Shown: positions 35,881 to 44,628 of the stretch, in pieces | Position numbering within the stretch: position 1 is the first letter of the stretch | Layout: each line of letters starts with the position of its first letter | Made by a program: the position numbers and the translations under genes | Assembly (NCBI RefSeq): GCF_028765165.1 | Contig: NZ_JARADB010000011.1 | Span: 27,275 to 91,274, forward strand | Direction of reading: 5' to 3' | DNA: 64,000 nt | Source of the DNA: Paenibacillus sp. MAHUQ-63 | GTDB lineage: Bacteria > Bacillota > Bacilli > Paenibacillales > NBRC-103111 | Notes under the pieces: generated by a model | Told to the model about the DNA's origin: nothing | Seen by the model: only the letters and a program-made list of their open reading frames with translations | Databases searched by the model: none

Positions 35881-38763
35881 GTGTCTAGAGATCAAATCGT
35901 CATTAAAGGAGCTAGAGCTCATAATCTGAAAAATATCGATGTTACGATCCCGCGCGATAAGTTCGTCGTTCTGACGGGCCTCAGCGGCTCGGGTAAATCG
36001 TCGCTGGCCTTTGATACGATTTATGCCGAGGGGCAGCGCAGATACGTCGAATCGCTGTCTGCTTATGCCAGACAATTCCTCGGGAACATGGATAAGCCGG
36101 ACGTAGACTCCATTGACGGTCTGTCGCCGGCTATTTCCATTGATCAGAAGACGACAAGCCGCAACCCTCGGTCCACAGTGGGTACCGTAACGGAGATTTA
36201 TGACTATCTGCGATTGCTGTTCGCCCGCATCGGACGTCCGCATTGTCCGACCCACGGCATTGAGATTACTTCCCAGACCGTGGAACAAATGGTCGACCGC
36301 ATTATGGAATACCCGGAACGCACGAAGCTGCAAATTTTGGCACCGCTCGTTTCGGGGCGCAAAGGCGAGCATACGAAGCTGTTCACCGATGTTCAGAAGC
36401 AGGGCTTCGTCAGGGTGCGTGTGAACGGGGAGACGATGGATCTCGCCGAGAAGATTGAGCTGGATAAGAACAAGAAGCATTCGATCGACGTCGTTGTCGA
36501 CCGGATTGTTATTAAAGAGGATGTTCAGACTCGTCTTGCCGATTCTTTGGAAACGGCATTGAAGCTGGCGAACGGACGAGTGATTGTCGATATTATCGAC
36601 CAAGAGGAGCTCATGTTCAGCCAGAATCTCGCTTGTCCGGAATGCGGCTTCAGTGTAGAAGAGCTGGCTCCGAGAATGTTTTCCTTCAACAGCCCGTTCG
36701 GGGCTTGCCCGGAATGCGATGGACTCGGCAGCCAGATGATTGTCGATCCGGATCTGCTTGTACCGGATACGAAGCTGACGATCGAAGAGGGAGCTTTCGA
36801 AGCCTGGGCGGGAAGCACATCCAACTACTATCCGCAGTTCCTGGCTGCAGTGTGTGAACATTACGGGATTTCTCGCGATGTACCGGTGTCGGAGCTGACC
36901 AGCGAGCAGATGAAGGTTATTTTGTACGGCACAGGCGGCGAGAAGATCCGGTTCCGCTATGAGAACGACATGGGAGCCACGAAGGAAGCCCTTGTTCCGT
37001 TCGAAGGAATCATTCGCAACCTGGAACGCAGATTCAAGGATACGTTCTCTGAGGGGATTCGGGAACACATTCAGACGTACATGAGCACGAAGCCGTGTCC
37101 GAAGTGCAAAGGGCAGCGTCTGAAGCCCGAAACGCTCGCAGTAACGATTAACGGCAAGAACATCGCCCATGCGACGTCGCTCTCCATCGGAGAAGCGGAG
37201 GCTTGGTTCAACGGGCTTGATCTGAACGAGAAGGAACAGAAGATCGCCAATCTGATCCTCAGAGAAATCAGAGCAAGATTAGGTTTTCTGGTGAATGTGG
37301 GACTGGATTACTTGACCATGCACCGCTCGGCGGGAACGTTGTCAGGCGGAGAAGCGCAGCGGATTCGTCTTGCTACGCAGATCGGTTCGAGCTTGATGGG
37401 CGTGCTCTACATTTTGGATGAGCCTAGCATTGGGCTGCACCAAAGAGATAACACGCGCCTGATCCAGACGCTTGAGCATATGCGCGATCTCGGCAATACG
37501 CTCATCGTCGTGGAGCATGACGAAGACACGATGATGGCTGCCGATTACATTATCGATATCGGACCTGGAGCCGGAATTCACGGCGGCCAAGTAATTGCCC
37601 AAGGGACGCCGGCAGAGCTGATGGAGGATGACAACTCGCTTACCGGGCAGTATCTTAGCGGCAAGAAGTTTATTCCAATCCCGGCTGCGCGCCGCAAGCC
37701 CAACGGCAAATGGCTCGAAGTCAAAGGGGCCAAAGAGAATAACCTGCGCAACGTTTCGGCGAAGGTGCCGCTCGGCGTCTTTACTTGTGTGACAGGCGTA
37801 TCCGGCTCAGGCAAAAGTACGTTGATTAACGAAATTTTGTTCAAAACGTTGGCTCGCGACCTGAACGGCGCCAAGGTTCGTCCTGGCGAGCACCGGGAGG
37901 TTCTCGGGCTGGAGCATGTCGATAAGGTTATCGATATCGATCAATCGCCGATCGGTCGTACACCTCGTTCGAATCCGGCCACGTATACGGGCGTATTCGA
38001 CGATATTCGCGATGTCTATGCGAACACGAGCGAAGCGAAGGTCCGCGGATATAAGAAGGGGCGCTTCAGCTTTAACGTGAAGGGCGGCCGATGCGAGGCA
38101 TGCCGCGGCGACGGGATTATCAAGATTGAAATGCACTTCTTGCCGGACGTTTACGTGCCGTGCGAAGTGTGCAAAGGCAAGCGCTACAACCGTGAGACGC
38201 TGGAAGTGAAATATAAAGGCAAGAGCATCTCGGAAGTGCTGGAGATGACGATTGAAGACGGCTGTGAGTTCTTCAAGAACTTGCCCCGCATTCACCGTAA
38301 GTTGACGACGCTGCTGGATGTCGGTCTGGGTTACATGACGCTGGGTCAGCCGGCAACAACGCTGTCCGGGGGCGAAGCCCAGCGCGTGAAGCTGGCGGCG
38401 GAGCTGTACCGCCGCAGCACCGGCAAGACGATCTATATTCTGGATGAGCCTACGACAGGGCTCCACATCCACGATATCGATCGTCTGCTGAAGGTGCTTC
38501 ACCGCCTCGTCGAGAACGGTGAAACGGTGCTGGTCATCGAGCATAACCTCGATGTCATTAAGACGGCGGACCACCTCATCGATCTGGGCCCCGAGGGCGG
38601 CAGCCGAGGCGGGCAGATCGTCGCTTCCGGTACGCCGGAAGATGTGGTGAAGGTGGCCGGGTCTTACACCGGCCAGTATTTGAAACCGATCCTGGAACGG
38701 GATCGGGAGCGCTCGGAGAACTATGCGAAGCGGTTGGAAGTGTTGGAGGAGTCGGTCGGCTAA
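35881..38763 (+). CDS. uvrA: Excinuclease ABC subunit A
   Basis: 960 residues, typical length. Two ABC ATPase halves: GLSGSGKSSLAFDTI and GVSGSGKSTLINEIL Walker A motifs, each with its signature (LSGGEAQRIRLA and LSGGEAQRVKLA). Zinc fingers have CPECGF, CPECDG and CEACRGDG, CEVCKG. UvrA dimers find bulky lesions and load UvrB. The start is GTG 35881 with AGGAGAGGAAGG upstream. Confidence 0.98.
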   Translation: MSRDQIVIKGARAHNLKNIDVTIPRDKFVVLTGLSGSGKSSLAFDTIYAEGQRRYVESLSAYARQFLGNMDKPDVDSIDGLSPAISIDQKTTSRNPRSTVGTVTEIYDYLRLLFARIGRPHCPTHGIEITSQTVEQMVDRIMEYPERTKLQILAPLVSGRKGEHTKLFTDVQKQGFVRVRVNGETMDLAEKIELDKNKKHSIDVVVDRIVIKEDVQTRLADSLETALKLANGRVIVDIIDQEELMFSQNLACPECGFSVEELAPRMFSFNSPFGACPECDGLGSQMIVDPDLLVPDTKLTIEEGAFEAWAGSTSNYYPQFLAAVCEHYGISRDVPVSELTSEQMKVILYGTGGEKIRFRYENDMGATKEALVPFEGIIRNLERRFKDTFSEGIREHIQTYMSTKPCPKCKGQRLKPETLAVTINGKNIAHATSLSIGEAEAWFNGLDLNEKEQKIANLILREIRARLGFLVNVGLDYLTMHRSAGTLSGGEAQRIRLATQIGSSLMGVLYILDEPSIGLHQRDNTRLIQTLEHMRDLGNTLIVVEHDEDTMMAADYIIDIGPGAGIHGGQVIAQGTPAELMEDDNSLTGQYLSGKKFIPIPAARRKPNGKWLEVKGAKENNLRNVSAKVPLGVFTCVTGVSGSGKSTLINEILFKTLARDLNGAKVRPGEHREVLGLEHVDKVIDIDQSPIGRTPRSNPATYTGVFDDIRDVYANTSEAKVRGYKKGRFSFNVKGGRCEACRGDGIIKIEMHFLPDVYVPCEVCKGKRYNRETLEVKYKGKSISEVLEMTIEDGCEFFKNLPRIHRKLTTLLDVGLGYMTLGQPATTLSGGEAQRVKLAAELYRRSTGKTIYILDEPTTGLHIHDIDRLLKVLHRLVENGETVLVIEHNLDVIKTADHLIDLGPEGGSRGGQIVASGTPEDVVKVAGSYTGQYLKPILERDRERSENYAKRLEVLEESVG

Positions 38764-38789
38764 GCTAAGCTGAGCGATGATGGGAAGTA

Positions 38790-38824
38790 GACCTCACGGC
38801 GGATGTCGTGGGGTCTTTTTTTTT
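38790..38824 (+). terminator. Terminator of uvrBA
   Basis: GACCTCACG (38790-38798) pairs with CGTGGGGTC (38807-38815, one G-T), followed by nine T. 38829-39053 shows no other gene. Confidence 0.9.
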
Positions 38825-39053
38825 CTCGGGGGTTCACTCCCTAAGCGAGTGTTCCGCCAGGATGTTCATAATTCCGACTAATTTACCTTGCGTTTTGTTA
38901 ATACTTAATTGGATTCGACAATTTAACCCTCTATCAAAAAATAAGTGATTAGTCCTATAATGAATATAACGAAAGCATCACGATCTTTTAGCTGACAATT
39001 CAATGATCGAGCGATATAAGCAATCAAATCTATCTACTATATGGAGGCTTATT

Positions 39054-39215
39054 ATGAAACCGACGTTAGAGCTACAAGAGATTGTTTCTGCTTTAGGCAT
39101 CGATCCCTTCCGATTTTTGGCTTGGCAGGAACAGGAGTTAGCCCTGAAAGAACAGCAGCACACACCTATAGAAGAGCAGAAGGACGCATCGTCCATGTAC
39201 GGGCTGGTGGTATAG
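39054..39215 (+). CDS. Small protein of unknown function (53 residues)
   Basis: ATG 39054 follows GGAGG at good spacing. The protein starts MKPTLELQEIVSALGIDPF and is acidic and Gln/Glu-rich afterwards (QEQELALKEQQHTPIEEQ), with no membrane segment or signal. No family is recognised. A clean ribosome binding site and a terminator at 39248 support it as a real gene. Confidence 0.6.
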   Translation: MKPTLELQEIVSALGIDPFRFLAWQEQELALKEQQHTPIEEQKDASSMYGLVV

Positions 39216-39247
39216 TTGGATGATGTGTACTATGAATATTTGATATG

Positions 39248-39290
39248 AAGAACCTGCGCGTCCGGCATGGACATGGGGGTTCTTTTCTTT
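39248..39290 (+). terminator. Terminator after the small gene
   Basis: AAGAACC (39248-39254) pairs with GGTTCTT (39278-39284), with TCC/GGA pairing inside, followed by TTCTTTT. Confidence 0.75.
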
Positions 39291-39499
39291 TGTTACGGAT
39301 AAGGATCGTGTTATAAATCAGCGGGAAGCAGGGCATTTTATACAGAAGAGGCGGACTTGCGTAATGGCCTAAGGACCAAATGGTGACAAACTTGTTACAC
39401 ATGCGTCGAATGACTTGCATCTAGTGTCCATTCAAGCTAACATAGAATTAAAATAGCAGGACGTGTGCCTTGCACAGAGTATTAGAAGGAGGTTTCACC

Positions 39500-39703
39500 A
39501 TGTTATTCGCGGCAGAAGCAGCAGCAACAACAAGCACGTATACAGCCTTTGATATTTATGTTTTGATCTTCACAGTGATCATTGCACTCGGAGTTATCAG
39601 ACAAGTGGTTTCACCAAAAAGAAATTTGTTTGCATTAGGATTTGGAACCGTGGCATTGCTCGTATTCATCTTCATGGACTATGTCATGATTAGCGGCTGG
39701 TAA
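39500..39703 (+). CDS. DUF2759 family small membrane protein (YqgW-like)
   Basis: 67 residues with two hydrophobic segments (YVLIFTVIIALGVIRQVV, LFALGFGTVALLVFIFMDYVMI) joined by a basic turn SPKRN. This is the DUF2759 pattern conserved in Bacillales; function unknown. GAAGGAGGT is 7 bases before ATG 39500. A candidate promoter TTGCAT (39415) with TAACAT (39438) is weak. Confidence 0.75.
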   Translation: MLFAAEAAATTSTYTAFDIYVLIFTVIIALGVIRQVVSPKRNLFALGFGTVALLVFIFMDYVMISGW

Positions 39704-39731
39704 TTCAACGCCCAAACAAGCTTCACAAGAT

Positions 39732-39780
39732 AAAAGCCCACAGGCACGATCGGAAGATCGATAAGCCTGAGGGCTTTTTT
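39732..39780. terminator. Bidirectional terminator between DUF2759 gene and sugar isomerase gene
   Basis: AAAAGCCC and CAGGC pair with GCCTG and GGGCTTTT; the inner CGATC pairs with GATCG. T runs are present on both strands. Confidence 0.85.
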
Positions 39781-39807
39781 GCAAGAGAGGGCTAAGCGGT
39801 TACCCGC

Positions 39808-40776
39808 TTACACCCACCACATTTCACCAAGCGGTTCTTTGATAAGAACTTGTTGGAGGTTTTGAACGGCTTTGGAGAAGCCTTCTTCAACGGACATCAA
39901 GCCGTCTTCGTGCTCGATGCTCACGACATAATCGTAACCGACCAGACGCAGAGCGGAGATGATGTCAGCCCATACTTTCATGTCATGGCCATAGCCGACG
40001 GAACGGAACTGCCATGCGCGGTCCAGCATGTTGGCGTAGGACTGCATGTCCGTCACGCCGTAGCGGTTCACGTTGTTGACATCCATGGATGTATCCTTAG
40101 CATGGAAATGGTGAATCGCGCCTGCGCGGCCGAGAATTTGCACGGCTTGTACAGGGTCGATACCCTGCCACCACATGTGGCTCGGATCCAGGTTGGCGCC
40201 GATGGCTTCGCCTGCCGCTTCGCGCAGACGGAGAAGGGTAGCCGGTGTATGTACGGAGAATCCGCCATGAAGCTCCAATCCGATTTTCACATTGCGGTCA
40301 GACGCATATTTACCGGTTTCGGTCCAGTAAGGGATGACTTTGTTCGCCCACTGCCAGTCCAAAATTTCCTGGAAATCATTCGGCCAAGGAGCAACCGGCC
40401 AGTTCGGATATTTCGCATCCTCGTGGTCGCCAGGGCAGCCGGAGAACGTGTTAACGACAGGCACCTCAAGGCGCTGAGCGAGATCGATCGTTTGTATAAT
40501 GGCATCATGAAAATCTTTGGCAATCGGTTTTTGCGGGTGCAGCGGGTTACCGTGCACGCTTAGTGCACTAATTGTCAAACCGCGGGACTCTACTGCATGT
40601 TTGAATGCTTTCAATTTCCCTGCATCAGCAAGCAGTTCGCTAGGGTTGCAATGCGCGTTACCAGGGTAGCCCCCAGTTCCGATTTCAACAGCTTCTAAGC
40701 CTTTAGCCGAAACGTAATCGAGTGCTTCCTCTAAAGGTTTTCCACCGAACAGAACCATAAAAACGCCTAACTTCAT
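39808..40776 (-). CDS. Sugar phosphate isomerase/epimerase (xylose isomerase-like TIM barrel)
   Basis: 322 residues. TIM barrel of the AP endonuclease 2/IolE-like superfamily, with LGVFMVLFGGKPLEEALD at the start, then EIGTGGYPGN, VNTFSGCPGDHEDAKYP, IGLELHGGFSVHTPATLL (metal-binding Glu and His), IGANLDPSHMWWQG and YDYVVSIEHED. The metal ligands look intact. The substrate is not identifiable. GGAGGTG before ATG 40776 decides the start. It has its own promoter, so it need not belong to the Dlt-like operon upstream. Confidence 0.8.
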   Translation of the reverse strand: MKLGVFMVLFGGKPLEEALDYVSAKGLEAVEIGTGGYPGNAHCNPSELLADAGKLKAFKHAVESRGLTISALSVHGNPLHPQKPIAKDFHDAIIQTIDLAQRLEVPVVNTFSGCPGDHEDAKYPNWPVAPWPNDFQEILDWQWANKVIPYWTETGKYASDRNVKIGLELHGGFSVHTPATLLRLREAAGEAIGANLDPSHMWWQGIDPVQAVQILGRAGAIHHFHAKDTSMDVNNVNRYGVTDMQSYANMLDRAWQFRSVGYGHDMKVWADIISALRLVGYDYVVSIEHEDGLMSVEEGFSKAVQNLQQVLIKEPLGEMWWV

Positions 40777-40812
40777 TAGGTACACCTCCATAAATGGTAA
40801 ACAACCACACAA

Positions 40813-40818
40813 ATTATA
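40813..40818 (-). promoter_or_regulatory. Extended -10 promoter of the sugar isomerase gene
   Basis: TGG-TATAAT on the minus strand, 37 bases before the ATG. The -35 region is poor. It overlaps the region just after the MBOAT gene stop. Confidence 0.5.
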
Positions 40819-40824
40819 CCACTA

Positions 40825-41979
40825 TCATCCTGTAAAATGAAGCAAGCCTTTATAGATCCGGAGAACGGTTTCGTAATTGGAGCTATAAATGATGACGGAG
40901 AACGTTACTAAAGCTTGGGTCACGAAACAGCGGAAATAAAAGTAAGCTTTGGACACTTTCTTTTTGTTGACGGTCGTGATTTTGAATAGATTTTCGATAG
41001 CCAGAATGATGCCGTGATACAGCCCATAAAAGAAATAGAGCCACGTAAAGCCATGCCATAGGCCGATCAAGACCATGATGAGCACGGATAAGCCGGAGGC
41101 GACCCAGCGGGACGGCGCGGTGCGGGAGAAGAACATGAAGATATGGTCCCGGAAGAAATCGCCTAACGTCGCGTGCCAGTTGCGCCAGAACTGCGTCATC
41201 GAAGGCGATAGAAACGGACGCTTGAAGTTCTCGGGCATCGTATAGCCCATCAACCGCCCGAAGCCGATCGCCATGTCCGAGTAGCCGGAGAAATCGAAGT
41301 AGATGATCGCATAGAACCAAACCAGCAGAAAAAGCGATTGATGCGTATGAAGTTCCTGCTTCAGCACTTGATCGAAAATGCCCGTCATCCACGTGACCAG
41401 CACGATTTTCTTAAATAAGCCCTGAATGATGCGTTTGACACTAGCCTCGAAGAGGGCGGCGTCAACGGTATAAGGCTTCTTGCTGTCGGCCATGAAATCG
41501 CGGAATTTGAGTATCGGTCCTGAGGTGAAGGTGGGCACGAACAGTATGTAGTTCGCATAATCGATGGCGGGCACTTGGCCTTCTTTACCGAAGAAATAAG
41601 CGAAATAATAAGCGTCGATCACTTTCAAAACGTTATAGATGAGACCTAAATATATGACCGCCTCGAACAGCGGATTGTGGAAGATGCCCATTACGAATAG
41701 TCGGACACCGAGGAACACCCCGATAATATTGGCGGCTAAAGCGAAGATGAAGAGTGCTTTGCGCCATACGGCCGTTCTGCACAGCCATACGAAACCGGCA
41801 TAATTGATCAAGGTGAAAGCCCCGTAGAAAACAAGCAGCTTCTGGCTGTACAGCAGCAGAAAGCAGAGGCTGAATATGATCATAAGAATACGTTTGTTAT
41901 CAGCCCACTTCCGGGTGAGCATCAGAACGGCAACCATGCCTGTCATCGCGATAATTGCGTTCATTTGCATATAAAACAT
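40825..41979 (-). CDS. dltB: DltB-like MBOAT O-acyltransferase
   Basis: 384 residues with about ten hydrophobic segments. MBOAT signatures are FVPTFTSGPILKFRDFM, YFDFSGYSDMAIGFGRLMG, MTQFWRNWHATLGDFFRD and the invariant His309 in GLWHGFTWLYFFYGLYHG. DltB moves D-alanine from DltC-linked carrier across the membrane to teichoic acid. Here it is last in an operon with a carrier protein, a DltD-like and a DltX-like gene, but with a synthetase-like ligase instead of DltA. The transferred group is therefore uncertain. GAGGAG is 10 bases before ATG 41979. Confidence 0.88.
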   Translation of the reverse strand: MFYMQMNAIIAMTGMVAVLMLTRKWADNKRILMIIFSLCFLLLYSQKLLVFYGAFTLINYAGFVWLCRTAVWRKALFIFALAANIIGVFLGVRLFVMGIFHNPLFEAVIYLGLIYNVLKVIDAYYFAYFFGKEGQVPAIDYANYILFVPTFTSGPILKFRDFMADSKKPYTVDAALFEASVKRIIQGLFKKIVLVTWMTGIFDQVLKQELHTHQSLFLLVWFYAIIYFDFSGYSDMAIGFGRLMGYTMPENFKRPFLSPSMTQFWRNWHATLGDFFRDHIFMFFSRTAPSRWVASGLSVLIMVLIGLWHGFTWLYFFYGLYHGIILAIENLFKITTVNKKKVSKAYFYFRCFVTQALVTFSVIIYSSNYETVLRIYKGLLHFTG

Positions 41980-42015
41980 AAACGGTGAACTCCTCGCTTG
42001 GCATGCTTCATGCTT

Positions 42016-42126
42016 CTAGAATTTCTCGTAGATAAATAAGCCTTTGCCGGTGAAATAGATGAAAACCAGGTACAACATCACGAGATAGACGAGCACCTCG
42101 GCTACTTTCCTAAGGATTTTAACCAT
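42016..42126 (-). CDS. dltX: DltX-like micro-protein (36 residues)
   Basis: Short frame starting MVKILRK and ending FIYEKF at the TAG at 42018-42016. One membrane segment (VLVYLVMLYLVFIYF) and the C-terminal aromatic FIY-x-F ending that defines DltX, the small partner of DltB/DltD. GAAGGAGGT lies 7 bases before the ATG. It overlaps the 3' end of the DltD-like gene by 25 bases and precedes dltB. Normal gene callers may miss it because it is so short. Confidence 0.8.
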   Translation of the reverse strand: MVKILRKVAEVLVYLVMLYLVFIYFTGKGLFIYEKF

Positions 42127-43001
42127 GTGTCTACCTCCTTCGTGAATAGCGGAGCGCCATCTTCCCGGTTCAAGTGAACAAGATCGTGAAAGTACTTAGG
42201 TTCGTACGTATGCATCAAATCCAGGAACGGCACGTTCGCAGCTTTCAGCTGACTGTTGACGGCTTCTTTGAGCGAAGCCATATACGGCGGATCGGCATAG
42301 CCTTTGTTCCAAGGCATCCATATCACGCGGAGACGAAGCTGATGGTCCTGCGCATACTGAATCACCCATTGCATGGCATCGAGATTGTCTTGGAAATCTT
42401 TCAACTGCATGGCGCCGAAGCGCTTGTCGTAATCGTCCCATTTGGTCTTCAGGAAAGCGTCGTCCTTGCGGCCGGGGTACAATTCTTTGTCGATCCAGCG
42501 CGGCTCGTAGGCGAGGCTGCCCTTCAGCAACTGCCGGGCGAATTCTTCGCCGGAATCCCTGAAATAGTCGCGGTACGCATAGACATAGGGCTGGTACCAA
42601 GGCTTAAACCATTGATAAGTAGGGTCGGTTTCGAGCGCGTCCAGCATCGTATGCACATCGATGCCGACGACGAGTTCGTCGCGAATATCGTATAGACGAT
42701 GCTCCAGAATACCCTGGAGGTCCGTGATTTTCCCGTAGGACAGTCCCATTTCGACGAGATGGGCGTCGGACTTGTCTTCGATATAGGCACCGGTAACGGC
42801 CGAATTACCGAAGAAAACCGGACCCGTTTGGGACCAGCCGTGGTGATAAAGCGTTTTGGTAAAATCGTTCTTGTAGAAACGGCGCGAGCTAACCATCGGA
42901 TTCCACCAGGACACGAGAAGGTCGGAGATGACGATCGCTAGCAGCAGGCCGAGCACGAAGCTATTCTTTTTCAGGAAGGTGGCTGCTTTCAACGGAATCA
43001 C
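42102..43001 (-). CDS. dltD: DltD-like SGNH-fold membrane protein
   Basis: 299 residues. An N-terminal membrane anchor (FVLGLLLAIVISDLLVSWW), then an SGNH-type fold: nucleophile Ser67 in FFGNSAVTGAYI and the Asp273-His276 pair in FHDLVHLNREDGAPLFT. This matches DltD-type and similar extracytoplasmic acyl-handling proteins, although overall it is shorter than classical DltD (about 390-420). It starts GTG 43001 with only a weak ribosome binding site. The 138-base gap to the ligase gene stop (43002-43139) contains no clear terminator, so one operon is likely. Confidence 0.8.
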   Translation of the reverse strand: MIPLKAATFLKKNSFVLGLLLAIVISDLLVSWWNPMVSSRRFYKNDFTKTLYHHGWSQTGPVFFGNSAVTGAYIEDKSDAHLVEMGLSYGKITDLQGILEHRLYDIRDELVVGIDVHTMLDALETDPTYQWFKPWYQPYVYAYRDYFRDSGEEFARQLLKGSLAYEPRWIDKELYPGRKDDAFLKTKWDDYDKRFGAMQLKDFQDNLDAMQWVIQYAQDHQLRLRVIWMPWNKGYADPPYMASLKEAVNSQLKAANVPFLDLMHTYEPKYFHDLVHLNREDGAPLFTKEVDTWLKSLGK

Positions 43002-43139
43002 TCATTATCTTGGATTAGGATGGGGGCCCACAGCTGACTTCCATACGGTTCAGAGGTCGGCGTGCGGGCCCGCGTAAGGTTATGGGTTGATGTAAGGCGG
43101 TATGATAAGCTCGCCCGTTAGAAGACGGCTATAGCAAGC

Positions 43140-44339
43140 TTACAGCGCCTTCTCCTGCCAAGCATGGTACTGCTCGCGGAAGGCCACCGGCCATTGCTGC
43201 TCGTCCAGGCCATATTGAGCCAAGAAGGCGAACGCCCAACGCTCAATGCCGAAGCCTACACAGCCGGTAACGGCGTTGCGCTTGCCCATTTTGATATTAA
43301 ACGCATTGCCGAACGTGTTGCTGTGGAAATTGACGGAGGAGCACGCGATAGACTTCTTCACGTGCGGAATCGTCAGGCGCAGTTCGTACTTCATCTCCTG
43401 ATTCCGCTGGAAGGACGCTTTCACTTGGAAATCGTTCGTGAAGAACGGATCGTTGGCAATCTCCAGCATGGAATCGACGTTCCATTCGACCGCTAACTCT
43501 TTGAGATACTCGATCGACTTCAAGCGGTTTTCCTTGACGAAATCAGGCTTGCCGACGAAAATGATTTCGCGCATGGAGAAGTCCAGCAGCCGCCCGAAAT
43601 CGCTGTGGTTTTTGGACTCGAAGCGATGGCACTTGGCGATAGCTGTGACGACGATGCCGTCTCCTTCGAGCGTTTCATTCTCCAAGCCCTCGTAGCAATG
43701 GTAGCAAGTGGAGGGATTCATCATGAAATTCGGTTTCACCATGTTAGGATCAAGGGCGAGCGGCTCCTCTTGCTTCCACCCGCCTGCTTCGCGGATCGAT
43801 TGCGAGAAGGACTCGATGACGTCCAAATCCTCGCGCAGATGCGTAACGAAATGGATGTGCTCAGGGAACGAGGTGAAATGGTTCGTTTTGTTCAGTGTAT
43901 GGCTATGAATAACCGCCGGATATTGCTCTTCCTGCATGCCCTCGAAACGCTTGGCAATTTTGGTCACGAACGAGTAATCGAGGAATCTCATCAGGCTGGA
44001 GAACGGCTCGCGGAAAATGAACAGACCGGGCTCCAAGATCTTGATGGCTTTGCGCTTCACCAATTCGGCGATAATGTCGCCTTCGTACGGCGTATCCACC
44101 TTATGCTCGAACAGGATATTTTCTTTGAAGCCGAAATCACCGTGGGAGAAACGCTCAATAAGACGCTGAACCCGTTCGGTAATGCCTTCGTTGCCTTTGG
44201 GTGAGTTGTGCGTAATCACGATATGCCCGTCCTCAAGGGCGATATCCTGAATGTGCTCATCGGCGAAGGCGGATGCGTATTTCACTTGTCCATGCTGGCT
44301 TTCGGCCAAGCCCTCCAACGAAATTCTACATGTCATCAT
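43140..44339 (-). CDS. Class II aminoacyl-tRNA synthetase-like amino acid:[carrier protein] ligase
   Basis: 399 residues. C-terminal catalytic core of the atypical (archaeal-type) seryl-tRNA synthetase fold. Motif 2 is KCHRFES (Arg239, Glu241), motif 3 is TGCVGFGIERWAFAF (Arg367), and the probable zinc site uses Cys212 in NPSTCYHCYEG and Cys360 in TGCVG. No tRNA-binding coiled coil is evident. In known relatives (amino acid:[carrier protein] ligases of rhizobia) a glycine or alanine is activated and loaded on a phosphopantetheine carrier rather than tRNA. The first 140 or so residues are an extra domain of unknown role. The carrier gene ends 7 bases before this start. ATG at 44339 follows GAGGT. 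Confidence 0.85.
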   Translation of the reverse strand: MMTCRISLEGLAESQHGQVKYASAFADEHIQDIALEDGHIVITHNSPKGNEGITERVQRLIERFSHGDFGFKENILFEHKVDTPYEGDIIAELVKRKAIKILEPGLFIFREPFSSLMRFLDYSFVTKIAKRFEGMQEEQYPAVIHSHTLNKTNHFTSFPEHIHFVTHLREDLDVIESFSQSIREAGGWKQEEPLALDPNMVKPNFMMNPSTCYHCYEGLENETLEGDGIVVTAIAKCHRFESKNHSDFGRLLDFSMREIIFVGKPDFVKENRLKSIEYLKELAVEWNVDSMLEIANDPFFTNDFQVKASFQRNQEMKYELRLTIPHVKKSIACSSVNFHSNTFGNAFNIKMGKRNAVTGCVGFGIERWAFAFLAQYGLDEQQWPVAFREQYHAWQEKAL

Positions 44340-44346
44340 GAGTGGG

Positions 44347-44604
44347 TTACCTCGCAGTCTTCTTGGAAATAAAATCGGCAATTTCGCTTACCGTGTTCAG
44401 GGAATACAGCATCAAGTCCTGGTTAGTCACTTGAATGTTGTACGTTTTCTCAATATGGGCGATCAGCGCCGTTGCGCCGATGGAGTCGATAAACCCGTAA
44501 TCGAACAAATGTACGTCAACGCCAAAATCGTCGTCGTCCTCGGCAATTTCATAACGCTCGCGAATATGCTGCTCAAGCTCCGCTAGTAAGTCTACATTAG
44601 ACAT
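44347..44604 (-). CDS. dltC: DltC-like acyl/aminoacyl carrier protein
   Basis: 85 residues, acidic, four-helix carrier. The phosphopantetheine serine is Ser41 in FDYGFIDSIGATALI. The spacing and LFDYG-type motif are closest to DltC and other small amino acid carriers. It probably presents the amino acid loaded by the neighbouring ligase to the DltB-like enzyme. AGGAGG lies 9 bases before ATG. It lies 24 bases after the large FG-GAP gene and 7 bases before the ligase gene, so the unit is tightly coupled. Confidence 0.88.
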   Translation of the reverse strand: MSNVDLLAELEQHIRERYEIAEDDDDFGVDVHLFDYGFIDSIGATALIAHIEKTYNIQVTNQDLMLYSLNTVSEIADFISKKTAR

Positions 44605-44628
44605 GTTGGAAAGCCTCCTGATTAATGT

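Noticed and set aside
43140..44339. True seryl-tRNA synthetase
   Set aside because: No tRNA-binding coiled coil, and the gene is coupled to a carrier protein gene inside a Dlt-like operon.
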